Source of the DNA: an uncultured Pseudacidovorax sp. | GTDB taxonomy: Bacteria; Pseudomonadota; Gammaproteobacteria; Burkholderiales; Burkholderiaceae_C | NCBI RefSeq assembly: GCF_913773995.1 | Contig: NZ_CAJYES010000028.1 | Coordinates: 1-47,525, forward strand | DNA length: 47,525 bases | Direction of reading: 5' to 3' | Shown here: positions 26,317 through 34,946 of the stretch, piece by piece | Position numbering within the stretch: the first letter of the stretch is position 1 | How the letters are laid out: each line of letters opens with the position of its first letter | The notes under the pieces: generated by a model | The model's input: only the letters and a program-made list of their open reading frames with translations | The model's database searches: none | What the model was told of the DNA's origin: nothing | Made by a program: the position numbers and the translations under genes

Positions 26317-26325
26317 TTATGCACA
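26317..26325 (+). promoter_or_regulatory. DnaA box TTATGCACA
   Basis: Perfect match to the TTATNCACA consensus, in the AT-richer gap before priA, 254 bases before the ATG. It has the same orientation as the second box. Confidence 0.55.
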
Positions 26326-26503
26326 AAGTCGTTGTTGCGGTGCGCAAAACAAGGATGAGGGGCGCCAGGGCCTGCAGGCCTGGGTGGATGCACCTAAGTC
26401 TTTGATTTGTATGGCGACGTGCCAATGCCTGTTTTGCGGGCAATCTGGCCAAGCCCTTGATCTGCGTGGCTTTGGCGGGCTTGGCCGACGCCTATCAACA
26501 AAG

Positions 26504-26512
26504 TTATCCACA
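26504..26512 (+). promoter_or_regulatory. DnaA box TTATCCACA
   Basis: Perfect match to the strongest E. coli DnaA box (R1 type), 66 bases before the priA ATG. It overlaps where a priA promoter would be expected, so DnaA could regulate the gene. Confidence 0.6.
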
Positions 26513-26578
26513 GGAACGCTGGATGACCAGCAAACCTTCCGAAAATCAATCACTTAGGCGTTGCTTCTTGAAACAAGC

Positions 26579-28708
26579 ATGAAAGAAGCCTCCCAAAGCG
26601 GGAGCCGGGTCCGGGTGGCGGTGCAGACGCCCGCCCACAGCGGCATCTCCGAACCTTTGACCTACATCACGCCGAACCCTCTCGCGGCAGGGACGCTGGT
26701 GCGCGTCCCGCTGGGTCAGCGGGAAGTGCTGGGCGTGGTCTGGGGCGGGGCGGCGGCAGAGCCCGAAGGCGCCGCGCTGCGCGCCGTGTCCGCCGTGCTG
26801 GAGGGGTTGCCGCCTCTGTCCGAGGGCTGGCGCGACCTGGTGGAATTCGCGGCGCGCTACTACCAGCGCGCCGTCGGGGAAGTGGCGCTCGCCGGCCTGC
26901 CGCCCCAGCTGCGGGAGCTGGGCGCGGACCAGCTTGCGAGACGACTGGCGCGCAAGCCCCGGGCGGTGCCGGACGCTGCCGTGGATGGCGACACGGCTCG
27001 GCTCCCCACGCCCGAGCAGGCCGCCGTGCTGGCCGAACTGCGCTCGGGCGACGCGGGCGCCTTCCTGCTGCACGGCAGCACCGGCAGCGGCAAGACCGAG
27101 GTCTATCTCCAGGCCGTGGCCGAGCTGCTGGAGGCCGATCCCGAGGCGCAGGCCCTGGTGATGGTGCCGGAGATCAACCTCACGCCCCAGCTGGAGGCCC
27201 GTTTCATCGCCCGCTTCGCGCCGATCTACGGCGCAGGTGCGGTGGTGTCGATGCACAGCGGCATGACCAACCCGCAGCGCCTGGGCAGCTGGCTGGCCGC
27301 GCACCTGGGCCGCGCGCGCATCGTGCTGGGCACGCGCATGGCCATCTTCGCCAGCCTGCCGAAGCTGGCGCTGATCGTGGTCGACGAGGAGCACGACCCC
27401 AGCTACAAGCAGCAGGAAGGCGCCCGCTATTCCGCGCGCGACCTGGCCGTGTGGCGGGGCCGGCGCGAGGGCGCGAAGGTGCTGCTGGGCTCGGCCACGC
27501 CCTCATTGGAAAGCTGGTGGGGCAGCCGTCCGCCGTCGGACGGCGATGCCGGCGGCCGCTACCGGCGACTGGCCATGCCCAGCCGCGTCGGCGCCGGCGA
27601 CCTGCCGACCGTGCGGCTGGTGGACATGACCCTGCAGCCGCCGCGCACCCGCCTGTCGGCCGCGCTGGTGGACGCCATCGCCCAGCGTGTGGCGCGCGGC
27701 GAGCAGAGCATGCTGCTGCTCAACCGCCGGGGCTATGCGCCGGTGCTGGCCTGCGGCGACTGCGGCTGGAAGAGCGAGTGCCCCCACTGCAGCGCCTACC
27801 GCGTCTTCCACAAGATCGACCGCAGCCTGCGCTGCCACCACTGCGGCTTTGCCGAACGCGTGCCCCGCGCCTGCCCGGCCTGCGGCAACCTCGACATCGC
27901 GCCCGTGGGCCGCGGCACCGAGCGGCTCGAAGAGGAGCTGGCCGAATTGCTGGTGGGCGTGCAGCGGCCCGACAGCGAAGGCGGCGGCCCGGTGCGCATC
28001 GCCCGCATCGACGCCGACAGCACCCGGCACGAGGGCGCCCTGGCCCAGCAGCTGGCGCAGGTGCACGACGGCACGGTGGACGTGCTGGTGGGCACGCAGA
28101 TGATCGCCAAGGGCCACGACTTCCGGCGCATCACGCTGGTGGCGGCCATCAACCCGGACGGCGCACTGTTCTCCAGCGACTTCCGTGCGCCGGAGCGGCT
28201 GTTCTCGTTGCTGATGCAGTCGGGCGGGCGCGCAGGCCGCGACAGCGCCTGGCTCGCGGCGCAGGGCAGCCGGGCAGAGATGTGGATCCAGAGCTTTCAT
28301 CCGCAGCATCCGCTGTTCGCGGCGCTGCGGCGGCACGACTATCCGGCCTTCGCCGAACAGCAGCTGGAGGAGCGGCGCGGCGCCAGCCTGCCGCCCTTCG
28401 CCTTCCAGGCGCTGCTGCGCGCCGACGCGCGTACGCAGGAGGCGGCCCAGGCCTTCCTGACGGCGGCCAGCGCGGCGGTGGACGATCTGCCCGAGGCGGC
28501 CGCGGTGCAGCGCTATCCGGCCGTGCCGCTGGCGATCCAGCGCGTGGCCAACGTGGAGCGCGCGCAGATGCTGGTGGAAAGCGAATCGCGGGTCGCGCTG
28601 CAGCGCCTGCTGGCGCAGTGGCATCCACGGCTGCATGCGCTGCGGCGCGGGCCGGAAGGGCAGGGAATCATCCGGTGGCTGGTGGATGTGGATCCGCAGG
28701 CGATTTGA
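26579..28708 (+). CDS. priA: Primosomal replication-restart helicase PriA
   Basis: 709 residues. An N-terminal 3'-DNA-binding domain (RVRVAVQTPAHSGISEPLTY, VRVPLGQREVLGVVWG) is followed by helicase lobes with Walker A LLHGSTGSGKTEVYLQ near residue 165, DEEHD as motif II and GSATPSLES as motif III. The zinc-binding insertion has eight Cys in CGDCGWKSECPHC and CHHCGFAE to CPACGN. QSGGRAGRD is in lobe 2. PriA reloads the replisome at collapsed forks in the cytosol. A TTG at 26561 is an alternative start; the ATG at 26579 is preferred. No strong Shine-Dalgarno is seen. Confidence 0.96.
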   Translation: MKEASQSGSRVRVAVQTPAHSGISEPLTYITPNPLAAGTLVRVPLGQREVLGVVWGGAAAEPEGAALRAVSAVLEGLPPLSEGWRDLVEFAARYYQRAVGEVALAGLPPQLRELGADQLARRLARKPRAVPDAAVDGDTARLPTPEQAAVLAELRSGDAGAFLLHGSTGSGKTEVYLQAVAELLEADPEAQALVMVPEINLTPQLEARFIARFAPIYGAGAVVSMHSGMTNPQRLGSWLAAHLGRARIVLGTRMAIFASLPKLALIVVDEEHDPSYKQQEGARYSARDLAVWRGRREGAKVLLGSATPSLESWWGSRPPSDGDAGGRYRRLAMPSRVGAGDLPTVRLVDMTLQPPRTRLSAALVDAIAQRVARGEQSMLLLNRRGYAPVLACGDCGWKSECPHCSAYRVFHKIDRSLRCHHCGFAERVPRACPACGNLDIAPVGRGTERLEEELAELLVGVQRPDSEGGGPVRIARIDADSTRHEGALAQQLAQVHDGTVDVLVGTQMIAKGHDFRRITLVAAINPDGALFSSDFRAPERLFSLLMQSGGRAGRDSAWLAAQGSRAEMWIQSFHPQHPLFAALRRHDYPAFAEQQLEERRGASLPPFAFQALLRADARTQEAAQAFLTAASAAVDDLPEAAAVQRYPAVPLAIQRVANVERAQMLVESESRVALQRLLAQWHPRLHALRRGPEGQGIIRWLVDVDPQAI

Positions 28709-28777
28709 GGCACCGGCAGGCCGCTCCGCGGTCTTTCACCCGGACGCGCCCGCCAGGAAGACTGGAAGCGCGTTGCC

Positions 28778-29005
28778 TCAGGCCTGGCGGTGCTCGATGT
28801 GCCCGAGCGGCGGCTTGACGACCTGAACGTAGGAAAGCACGCGCCGGCGCGTGGAGCGCAGGCGCCCTGCCCAGGCGCCGATCGCGAGCACGACGGCGAC
28901 CGCGGCCAGGATGGCCGCTGCCCATCGCCCTTGGCCGTGCGCGACCATTGCACCCACCGCGGCCAGTGCCGCCACGGCGACCATCACGCGAACCCATGTC
29001 TGCAT
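28778..29005 (-). CDS. Small two-helix membrane protein, unknown function
   Basis: 75 residues. Two hydrophobic segments (VRVMVAVAALAAVGAMVAHG and AAAILAAVAVVLAIGAWAG) are separated by a short polar turn, followed by a basic tail (RLRSTRRR). No family is recognised. GAGG 8 bases before the ATG at 29005 selects this start over an ATG 24 bases further out. It converges on priA with a 69-base gap. The upstream 115 bases to the AEC gene contain no other gene. Confidence 0.55.
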   Translation of the reverse strand: MQTWVRVMVAVAALAAVGAMVAHGQGRWAAAILAAVAVVLAIGAWAGRLRSTRRRVLSYVQVVKPPLGHIEHRQA

Positions 29006-29120
29006 GATCAGAACCTCGGAAACATGCACTCACATTAGGCCGGACCGCGGCCGCGCGGCGTAGGAATAGCTCGCATGCCGAGGGTGACGAACGGCCTATG
29101 GCGTCCGTCTCGGCCGCGGC

Positions 29121-30095
29121 TCAGCGCGTGAGCGACACCGCCAGCGGAAAGCTCAGGAAGGCGCCGACGGTCGTCCACAGGATGATTCGCGCCACCCTGC
29201 CCGTGTCCGCACCGTAGCGCTCGGCCAGCATCGACACATTGCTGGCGCTGGGCAGTGCCGCCGTCAGCACCAGGGCCAGCCCGGCGAGCGGTGCCAGTCC
29301 GGCGCCGGTGGCCGCAAGCAGCGCCACCAGGCCGAGCACCAGCAGCGGATGCACAAGCAGCTTGAAGCCCACCACCGGCAGCAGGTCGCGCAGCGCGGCG
29401 CGCAGCGGGGGCTGCGCCCCGCCCTCGCGCGCCCGCAGAGCCGATCGGGCCAGCACGGCGCCGATGGTGAACAGCGCCGCCGGCGACGCCGCGTCCGCCA
29501 GCATGCCCACCGTGCGGTCCACCGGCGTCGGCAACCGCCATTGCAGCGCGGACGCCAGCGCACCCAGCACCATCGACCAGGGCATCGGGTTGCGCACGAT
29601 ACCGCCCAGCGCGCGCCGTACGGCCTGCGCCGCCGCGCCGCCCTCGTGCGTGTCCAGCCGCGACAGGGCGATGCACAGCGAGGAGGTCAGCACCATGTCG
29701 AAGGCGATGGTGACGATCACCGGCCCGGCCACCGCGGGCCCCAGCAGCGCGGCCAGCAAGGGCACCCCCATGAAACCGGTGTTGGGAAAGGCGGCCACCA
29801 GCGCGCCGAAGGCCGCATCGTTCCAGCGGTGGCCGGCGCGCCGCGCCGCGGCGGTGGCCAGCGCCACCATCGCCAGTGCGGCGCCGCCCCAGACCAGCGC
29901 CACCCGCGCATCGAGCAGTTGCGCCAGCGGCGTGCCGGCCGCGAAGCGGAACAGCATGCAGGGCAGCGCGAAGTACAGGACGAAGACGTTGAGGCCCGGA
30001 ATCGCCTCGACGGGCATCAGGCCGCGCCGGGCGGCCAGGTAGCCGAGGGCAATCAGCGCGAAGAAGGGGAAGGTGGCGGCAAAGACGGCAAGCAC
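29121..30095 (-). CDS. AEC (auxin-efflux-carrier-type) permease
   Basis: 324 residues with about ten hydrophobic segments in two inverted halves. FFALIALGYLAARRGLMP and LNVFVLYFALPCMLFRFA open the first half; NTGFMGVPLLAALLGP carries the conserved Gly-Pro break of the family; ALVLTAALPSASNVSMLAERYG is the matching motif of the second half. Bacterial AEC proteins export or exchange organic acids such as malate, lactate or malonate, so a dicarboxylate role is possible. It is divergent from rep with a 101-base gap. Confidence 0.9.
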   Translation of the reverse strand: MLAVFAATFPFFALIALGYLAARRGLMPVEAIPGLNVFVLYFALPCMLFRFAAGTPLAQLLDARVALVWGGAALAMVALATAAARRAGHRWNDAAFGALVAAFPNTGFMGVPLLAALLGPAVAGPVIVTIAFDMVLTSSLCIALSRLDTHEGGAAAQAVRRALGGIVRNPMPWSMVLGALASALQWRLPTPVDRTVGMLADAASPAALFTIGAVLARSALRAREGGAQPPLRAALRDLLPVVGFKLLVHPLLVLGLVALLAATGAGLAPLAGLALVLTAALPSASNVSMLAERYGADTGRVARIILWTTVGAFLSFPLAVSLTR

Positions 30096-30196
30096 GGCGG
30101 CGCATTCTCGTCGCCAGCCCCCGCCAGTATCATTGCGCGCTTTTGCGTCCGGCCGATCCAGCGCCGCGGCGCCTGCAGCCCTCCCCCCCTCTCGCC

Positions 30197-32266
30197 ATGT
30201 CCTCCGGCCTCAATCTCGCCCAGCAGGAAGCGGTCAACTACCTCCACGGGCCCTGCCTGGTGCTCGCCGGCGCGGGCTCGGGCAAGACGCGGGTGATCAC
30301 CCACAAGATCGGCCGCCTCATCCAGGCCGGGCTGGAGCCCAAGCGCATCGCGGCCATCACCTTCACCAACAAGGCGGCGGCCGAGATGCGCGAGCGGGCC
30401 AAGGGCCTGATCGGCCGCGCGGCCAAGGACGTGGTGATCTGCACCTTCCACGCCCTGGGCGTGCGCATGATGCGCGAGGACGGCGCCGTGCTCGGCCTCA
30501 AGCCGCAGTTCAGCATCCTGGACGCCGACGACGTCACCAAGATCCTCAAGGACGCCGGCGGCACCACCGACACGGCCACCGCCCGCACCTGGCAGTGGAC
30601 GATCAGCAAGTGGAAGAACATGGGCCTCAATTCGGCCGAGGCCGAGGCCCAGGCGCTGGACGACAACGAGCGCATCACGGCGAAGATCATGGCCCGCTAC
30701 GAGGAGCGGCTGACGGCCTACCAGAGCGTGGACTTCGACGACCTGATCGGCATGCCGCTGCAGCTCTTGCACAAGCACGAGGCGGTGCGCGAGAAGTGGC
30801 AGAAGCTGCTGGGCCACATCCTGGTCGACGAATACCAGGACACCAACGCCACGCAGTACGAGGTGCTCAAGCTGCTGGCCGGCGAGCGCGGCCGCTTCAC
30901 CGCCGTGGGCGACGACGACCAGTCCATCTACGGCTGGCGCGGCGCCACGCTGGACAACCTCAAGAAGCTGCCGATCGACTATCCGCAGCTCAAGGTCATC
31001 AAGCTGGAGCAGAACTACCGCTCCACCAGCGCCATTCTGCGCGCGGCCAACAACGTGATCGGGCCCAACCCCAAGCTCTTTCCCAAGACGCTGTTCAGCG
31101 AGCTTGGCGAGGGCGAGCCGGTGCGCGTGGTGGACTGCGACAACGAGCAGCACGAGGCCGAGCGCGCCGTGGCCCGCATCCAGGGCCTGCGCGAGAGCTC
31201 CACGCACAAGGAGTGGCGCGACTTCGCCATCCTCTACAGGGCCAACCACCAGGCGCGCATCTTCGAGCAGGCGCTGCGCCGGGCCAACATTCCCTACAAG
31301 GTGTCGGGCGGCCAGAGCTTCTTCGACCGCGCCGAAATCAAGGACCTGTGCGGCTGGTTCCGCCTGTGGGTCAACAACGACGACGACCCGGCCTTCCTGC
31401 GCGCCGTCACCACGCCCAAGCGCGGCATCGGCCACACCACGCTGCAGCAGCTGGGCGTGTTCGCCAGCCAGTACAAGATCAGCCTGTTCGAGGCGCTGTT
31501 CTCGCCCTCGCTGCCCAGCGCCGTGCCCAAGCGCGGCATCGAGGGACTGCACGAGTTCGGCCGCTACATCAACGACCTCGAATACCGCGCCCGCCACACC
31601 GTGGGCGCCGAGGGTGCGCGGGCCTTCCTGACGGACTGGCTCAAGGACATCGACTACGAGAAGCACCTCTACGACGGCGAGGACAGCGAGCAGGCCGCCG
31701 CCAGCCGCTGGACCAACGTGCTGGAGTTCTGCGACTGGATGTCGCAGCGCTGCGGCGGCCAGGTGGAGGACGCCTCCGGCGCCACGAGCGGCCCCGAGGC
31801 CAAGAGCCTGCTGGAGGTGGCGCAGACCATCTCGCTGCTGTCGACCATCAGCGAGCGCGAGCAGGACCAGAACGTGCTCACCCTCTCCACGCTGCATGCC
31901 TCCAAGGGCCTGGAGTGGCCGCACGTGATGCTTGTGGGCGTGAACGAGGGCCTGCTGCCCTTCAAGCTCGAGGACGACGAAGGCCGCCAGGAGAAGGTGG
32001 CCGAGAACATCGCCGAGCGCCTGCAGGAGGAGCGCCGCCTGATGTACGTGGGCATCACCCGTGCCCAGCGCACCCTGGCCGTGAGCTGGATGAAGCGCCG
32101 CAAGAAGGGCCGCGAGATGGTGCAGGCCACGCCCAGCCGCTTCATCGCCGAGATGGCGCTGGACAAGACCACGGCCAAGGAAGACCCGCGCGAGAAGCTC
32201 AAGGCCCTGCGCGCCGAATTTGCCCGCCGCGCCGCCGCGGCCTCGGCGGCCGAGCCGTCGAACTGA
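30197..32266 (+). CDS. rep: ATP-dependent DNA helicase Rep (UvrD/Rep, SF1)
   Basis: 689 residues, close to E. coli Rep (673). The SF1 motifs are in order: LNLAQQEAVNYLHGPCLVLA (Q motif), AGAGSGKTRVITHKIG (Walker A), AAITFTNKAAAEMRERA (Ia), LVDEYQDTNATQYEV (II), GDDDQSIYGWRGA (III), QNYRSTSAILRAANN (IV), TLHASKGLEWPHVMLVG (V) and RLMYVGITRAQRTL (VI). The 3'-5' helicase clears proteins ahead of forks and cooperates with PriA in restart, though the two genes are separated by two minus-strand genes. The start at 30197 fits the family; the frame is open further up. A TATCAT -10-like box lies in the divergent gap. Confidence 0.95.
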   Translation: MSSGLNLAQQEAVNYLHGPCLVLAGAGSGKTRVITHKIGRLIQAGLEPKRIAAITFTNKAAAEMRERAKGLIGRAAKDVVICTFHALGVRMMREDGAVLGLKPQFSILDADDVTKILKDAGGTTDTATARTWQWTISKWKNMGLNSAEAEAQALDDNERITAKIMARYEERLTAYQSVDFDDLIGMPLQLLHKHEAVREKWQKLLGHILVDEYQDTNATQYEVLKLLAGERGRFTAVGDDDQSIYGWRGATLDNLKKLPIDYPQLKVIKLEQNYRSTSAILRAANNVIGPNPKLFPKTLFSELGEGEPVRVVDCDNEQHEAERAVARIQGLRESSTHKEWRDFAILYRANHQARIFEQALRRANIPYKVSGGQSFFDRAEIKDLCGWFRLWVNNDDDPAFLRAVTTPKRGIGHTTLQQLGVFASQYKISLFEALFSPSLPSAVPKRGIEGLHEFGRYINDLEYRARHTVGAEGARAFLTDWLKDIDYEKHLYDGEDSEQAAASRWTNVLEFCDWMSQRCGGQVEDASGATSGPEAKSLLEVAQTISLLSTISEREQDQNVLTLSTLHASKGLEWPHVMLVGVNEGLLPFKLEDDEGRQEKVAENIAERLQEERRLMYVGITRAQRTLAVSWMKRRKKGREMVQATPSRFIAEMALDKTTAKEDPREKLKALRAEFARRAAAASAAEPSN

Positions 32267-32286
32267 CACATCCCGAGGACCCGCCG

Positions 32287-32712
32287 ATGCGCCTTCTGCC
32301 CCCTTTGCTGATCGCGCTGGCGATCACCGGCTGCATAAGCACCCGGGTTCCGCCCGGCTGTCCCGCCACGGCAAGCGACATGAAGCCCTCGGACCTGTAT
32401 GGCTGGTGGGATGCGCGCTTCGGCACAGACGGCGCCCCCGCCGACGTCGAATTGCGCCCGCATCCGGAATACGCCGGCAGCGTGCGTGGCACCATCGCCA
32501 AGGCCGGCTCCCCGCTGGCCCAACTGGCCGGCGACGTCAACCCTGACGGTCAGCTCAGCCTCGACGAATCCCGGGACGGCCGCACGATCAGCGCGGTCTG
32601 GACCACAGACCTGCAGCCCGCCTCGTGCGGCAAGGAGTTCACTGGAACATGGCGCAACACCGCCACCGAGCAGAGCGTGCCCGTCGTTCTGCGCAAACGC
32701 CCCTCACCCTGA
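32287..32712 (+). CDS. Small lipoprotein of unknown function
   Basis: 141 residues. The signal is short (RLLPPLLIALAITGC) with a lipobox ITGC, so it is likely an envelope lipoprotein. The mature part has three more Cys, including PPGCPATASD and PASCGKEFTGTW, and begins a compact domain with DLYGWWDARF. Four-strand patterns such as VELRPHPEYAGSVRGTI and QLSLDESRDGRTISAVW suggest a small beta barrel. No family is recognised. GAGG 9 bases upstream supports the ATG. It starts 20 bases after rep, and its last 64 bases overlap the phospholipase A gene in another frame. Confidence 0.75.
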   Translation: MRLLPPLLIALAITGCISTRVPPGCPATASDMKPSDLYGWWDARFGTDGAPADVELRPHPEYAGSVRGTIAKAGSPLAQLAGDVNPDGQLSLDESRDGRTISAVWTTDLQPASCGKEFTGTWRNTATEQSVPVVLRKRPSP

Positions 32713-33896
32713 GTTTCCTGGCACTGACGGCGCTGGCCCTGCCCTGGACCGTCCAGGCCCAGACGCCCGCCCCGGCCCAGGCCGCCCCCGCGCCCGGCCT
32801 GCCCCCCAGCCCGCTCGCGGACGCACAACTCACCTGGCAGCAATGTGCGCGGCTGTCCACCGACAACGCCGCGCGGCTGGCCTGCTTCGACCGCTGGGCC
32901 CTGCAGCAGCAGGCGCCGGCCGCCAGCCTGCCGCCAGCGCCGCCTGCCCTGGCCACCGCCCAGCCGCCGGACGCACCGTCGCTGCAGAAGCCCGTGGACG
33001 TCGCCCAGCCCGCCACGCGCGTCATCGCCGTGGCCGAACCCGAGGGCTGCCGCGATCGCCAGTACTCGGTGCTGTCGCGCTTCTGGGAGCTGGAACAGGG
33101 CAGCAGCTGCGGCACCTTCACCTTCCGCGGCTACCGGCCGCTGAACGTGGCGATCTCCACCGCCGATGGCCGGCCCCAGACGCCGACCTCGCCGGCCGAG
33201 GGCCACACCGGCACGGCGATGGCCTACCAGCCCACCGAGATGCGCATCGGCCTGTCCGTGCGCACCAAGCTCGCCGAAGGCCTGCTCACGCGCAACGACC
33301 CGCTGCGCCGCGATTCGCTGTGGTTCGGCTACACGCAGCAATCCACCTGGCAGGTCTTCAATTCGGACCTGTCGCGGCCCTTCCGCACCACGGACCATGA
33401 GCCCGAGCTCATGTACGCCTACCCCATCGACCTGAACCTGCCCGGCGGCTGGCGCTGGCGCTATGCGGGCCTGGGGCTGGTGCACCAGTCCAACGGCCAG
33501 AGCCTGCCGCTGTCGCGCAGCTGGAACCGCGTCTACCTGATGGGCGGTGTGGAGCTGGACAACCGCTTCGCCATCACCGCCCGTGTGTGGCAGCGCGTGC
33601 ACGAGAGCGCCGCGGACGACGACAACCCCGACATCACCAAGTACCTCGGCCACAGCGAGATCATCGGCACCTGGAACATGGACCCCGTCAACACGCTGCG
33701 CGGCACGGTCCGCGGCATGGTCGGCGGCAGCGGCAAGGGCTCGGTACGACTCGAATGGCTGCGCGCCATCGGCGACCCGGCCAAGAGCGACCTGCGCTTC
33801 CATGTGCAGCTGTTCCACGGCTATGGCGACACGCTGGTCGACTACAACCGCAAGCGCACCGTCCTTTCGGTCGGCGTCAGCCTGGTGGACTTCTGA
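32649..33896 (+). CDS. pldA: Outer-membrane phospholipase A (OMPLA/PldA)
   Basis: 415 residues. A signal sequence near residues 17-38 (LSFLALTALALPWTVQAQ) is followed by a long Pro/Ala-rich linker with a Cys pair (QQCARLSTDNAARLACFDRW), which is extra compared with E. coli PldA. The barrel part has the active site GLVHQSNGQSLPLSRSWNR, giving His, Ser and Asn of the OMPLA triad. It hydrolyses ester bonds of phospholipids in the outer leaflet when the membrane is disturbed, as a calcium-dependent dimer. AAGGAG 11 bases before the ATG at 32649 selects this start; an in-frame GTG lies at 32625. The stop shares a base with the next start (TGATG). Confidence 0.9.
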   Translation: MAQHRHRAERARRSAQTPLTLSFLALTALALPWTVQAQTPAPAQAAPAPGLPPSPLADAQLTWQQCARLSTDNAARLACFDRWALQQQAPAASLPPAPPALATAQPPDAPSLQKPVDVAQPATRVIAVAEPEGCRDRQYSVLSRFWELEQGSSCGTFTFRGYRPLNVAISTADGRPQTPTSPAEGHTGTAMAYQPTEMRIGLSVRTKLAEGLLTRNDPLRRDSLWFGYTQQSTWQVFNSDLSRPFRTTDHEPELMYAYPIDLNLPGGWRWRYAGLGLVHQSNGQSLPLSRSWNRVYLMGGVELDNRFAITARVWQRVHESAADDDNPDITKYLGHSEIIGTWNMDPVNTLRGTVRGMVGGSGKGSVRLEWLRAIGDPAKSDLRFHVQLFHGYGDTLVDYNRKRTVLSVGVSLVDF

Positions 33897-34840
33897 TGCT
33901 CCGCCGTCCCCGCATCGGGCTGGCGCTGGGCAGCGGCTCGGCGCGGGGCTGGTCGCACATCGGGGTGATCCGCACGCTGGAGCAGGCGGGCTATGCGCCC
34001 GACGTGGTCTGCGGCACCTCCATCGGCGCGCTTGTCGGCGCCATCTATGCTGCGGGCCGGCTGGACTGGCTGGAAGACTGGGTGCGCAAGCTCACCTGGT
34101 CGGGCACGGTGGCCATGCTGGACCTCAAGATGGGCGGCGGGCTGATCGAAGGCGGCAAGCTGCTGAAGTTCTTCCGCGAGCATTCGCAGGACCCGGATTT
34201 CGCCGACCTGCCCAAGGCCTTCGGCTGCGTGGCGACCGAGTTGGCGACAGGCCGCGAGGTGTGGCTGCGCGAAGGTCCGGTGATCGACGCCGTGCGGGCC
34301 TCGATGGCCTTGCCCGGCTTGTTCACGCCGACGCAGCAGGAGGACCGGCTGCTGGTGGACGGCGGGCTGGTCAACCCGATCCCGGTGTCGCTGTGCCGCG
34401 CCATGGGCGCCGACCTCGTGATCGCCGTGGACCTCAACTGGGACCTGATCGGCCGGCGCAATCGCACTGCCTCCACCGATGGCACGGCCGTGGCCGAGCT
34501 GCCCAAGGCCGGCGTGCTGGCCACGGTGCTCGGCAAGCTGCGGCCGGCCGCGCGTGCGCCTGCGGGCAGCGGCACGGAGATGCCCTCGCTGCTGGACGTG
34601 CTGGGCACCAGCCTCAACATCATGCAGGTGCGCATCACCCAGAGCCGCATGGCGGGCGAGCCCGCGGACGTGATGGTGCGTCCGCGCCTGTCGGACATCG
34701 CGGCGATGGATTTCCACCGCGCCGCTGCGGCCATCGCCGAGGGCGAGCGCGCCGCCCAGCAGGTGCTGGCGCTGCTGGCCGACCTGGCGGTGCCGCTCCA
34801 GGATGGCGGCAGCCTGCCGCCGGTGACCGTCCAGGGCTGA
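33896..34840 (+). CDS. Patatin-like phospholipase (RssA type)
   Basis: 314 residues. The patatin core is complete: LALGSGSARGWSHIGVI (oxyanion loop), VVCGTSIGALVGAIYA (nucleophile Ser in GTSIG near residue 43) and LLVDGGLVNPIPVSLCRAMG (catalytic Asp in DGG). It is a cytosolic or inner-membrane-associated lipid acyl hydrolase with no signal peptide. Its natural lipid is unknown. The ATG overlaps the pldA stop by one base (TGATG), so translation is coupled to an outer-membrane phospholipase. Confidence 0.92.
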   Translation: MLRRPRIGLALGSGSARGWSHIGVIRTLEQAGYAPDVVCGTSIGALVGAIYAAGRLDWLEDWVRKLTWSGTVAMLDLKMGGGLIEGGKLLKFFREHSQDPDFADLPKAFGCVATELATGREVWLREGPVIDAVRASMALPGLFTPTQQEDRLLVDGGLVNPIPVSLCRAMGADLVIAVDLNWDLIGRRNRTASTDGTAVAELPKAGVLATVLGKLRPAARAPAGSGTEMPSLLDVLGTSLNIMQVRITQSRMAGEPADVMVRPRLSDIAAMDFHRAAAAIAEGERAAQQVLALLADLAVPLQDGGSLPPVTVQG

Positions 34841-34946
34841 CGAACACGGAAGGACGACGGAGGCTGGCGTCCGGACGAGACCGGTCGGCCCTCGCGCACG
34901 TCGCCCGGCACCGCAGACCCCCAGGCCTGACGTCACCCAGCGTCGC

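Larger units (their letters stand above)
26226..26578. other. 353-base hemE-priA gap, AT-richer than the surroundings
   Basis: No gene is supported here. The stretch from about 26300 is clearly less GC-rich than the coding DNA around it. It holds two consensus DnaA boxes on the same strand (26317 and 26504) and a CTATCAACAAAG motif next to the second one. The priA promoter should be here, but no convincing -35/-10 pair stands out. Confidence 0.6.

Noticed and set aside
26226-26578. Chromosome origin oriC between hemE and priA
   Set aside because: Only two DnaA boxes, no clustered boxes or clear AT-rich unwinding repeats, and no dnaA/dnaN nearby.
30073-32280. Long plus-strand frame running through rep into the lipoprotein gene
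   Set aside because: Only its last part from 32287 has a signal peptide and ribosome-binding site. The rest is an Arg/Gly/Pro-rich shadow of rep in another frame.
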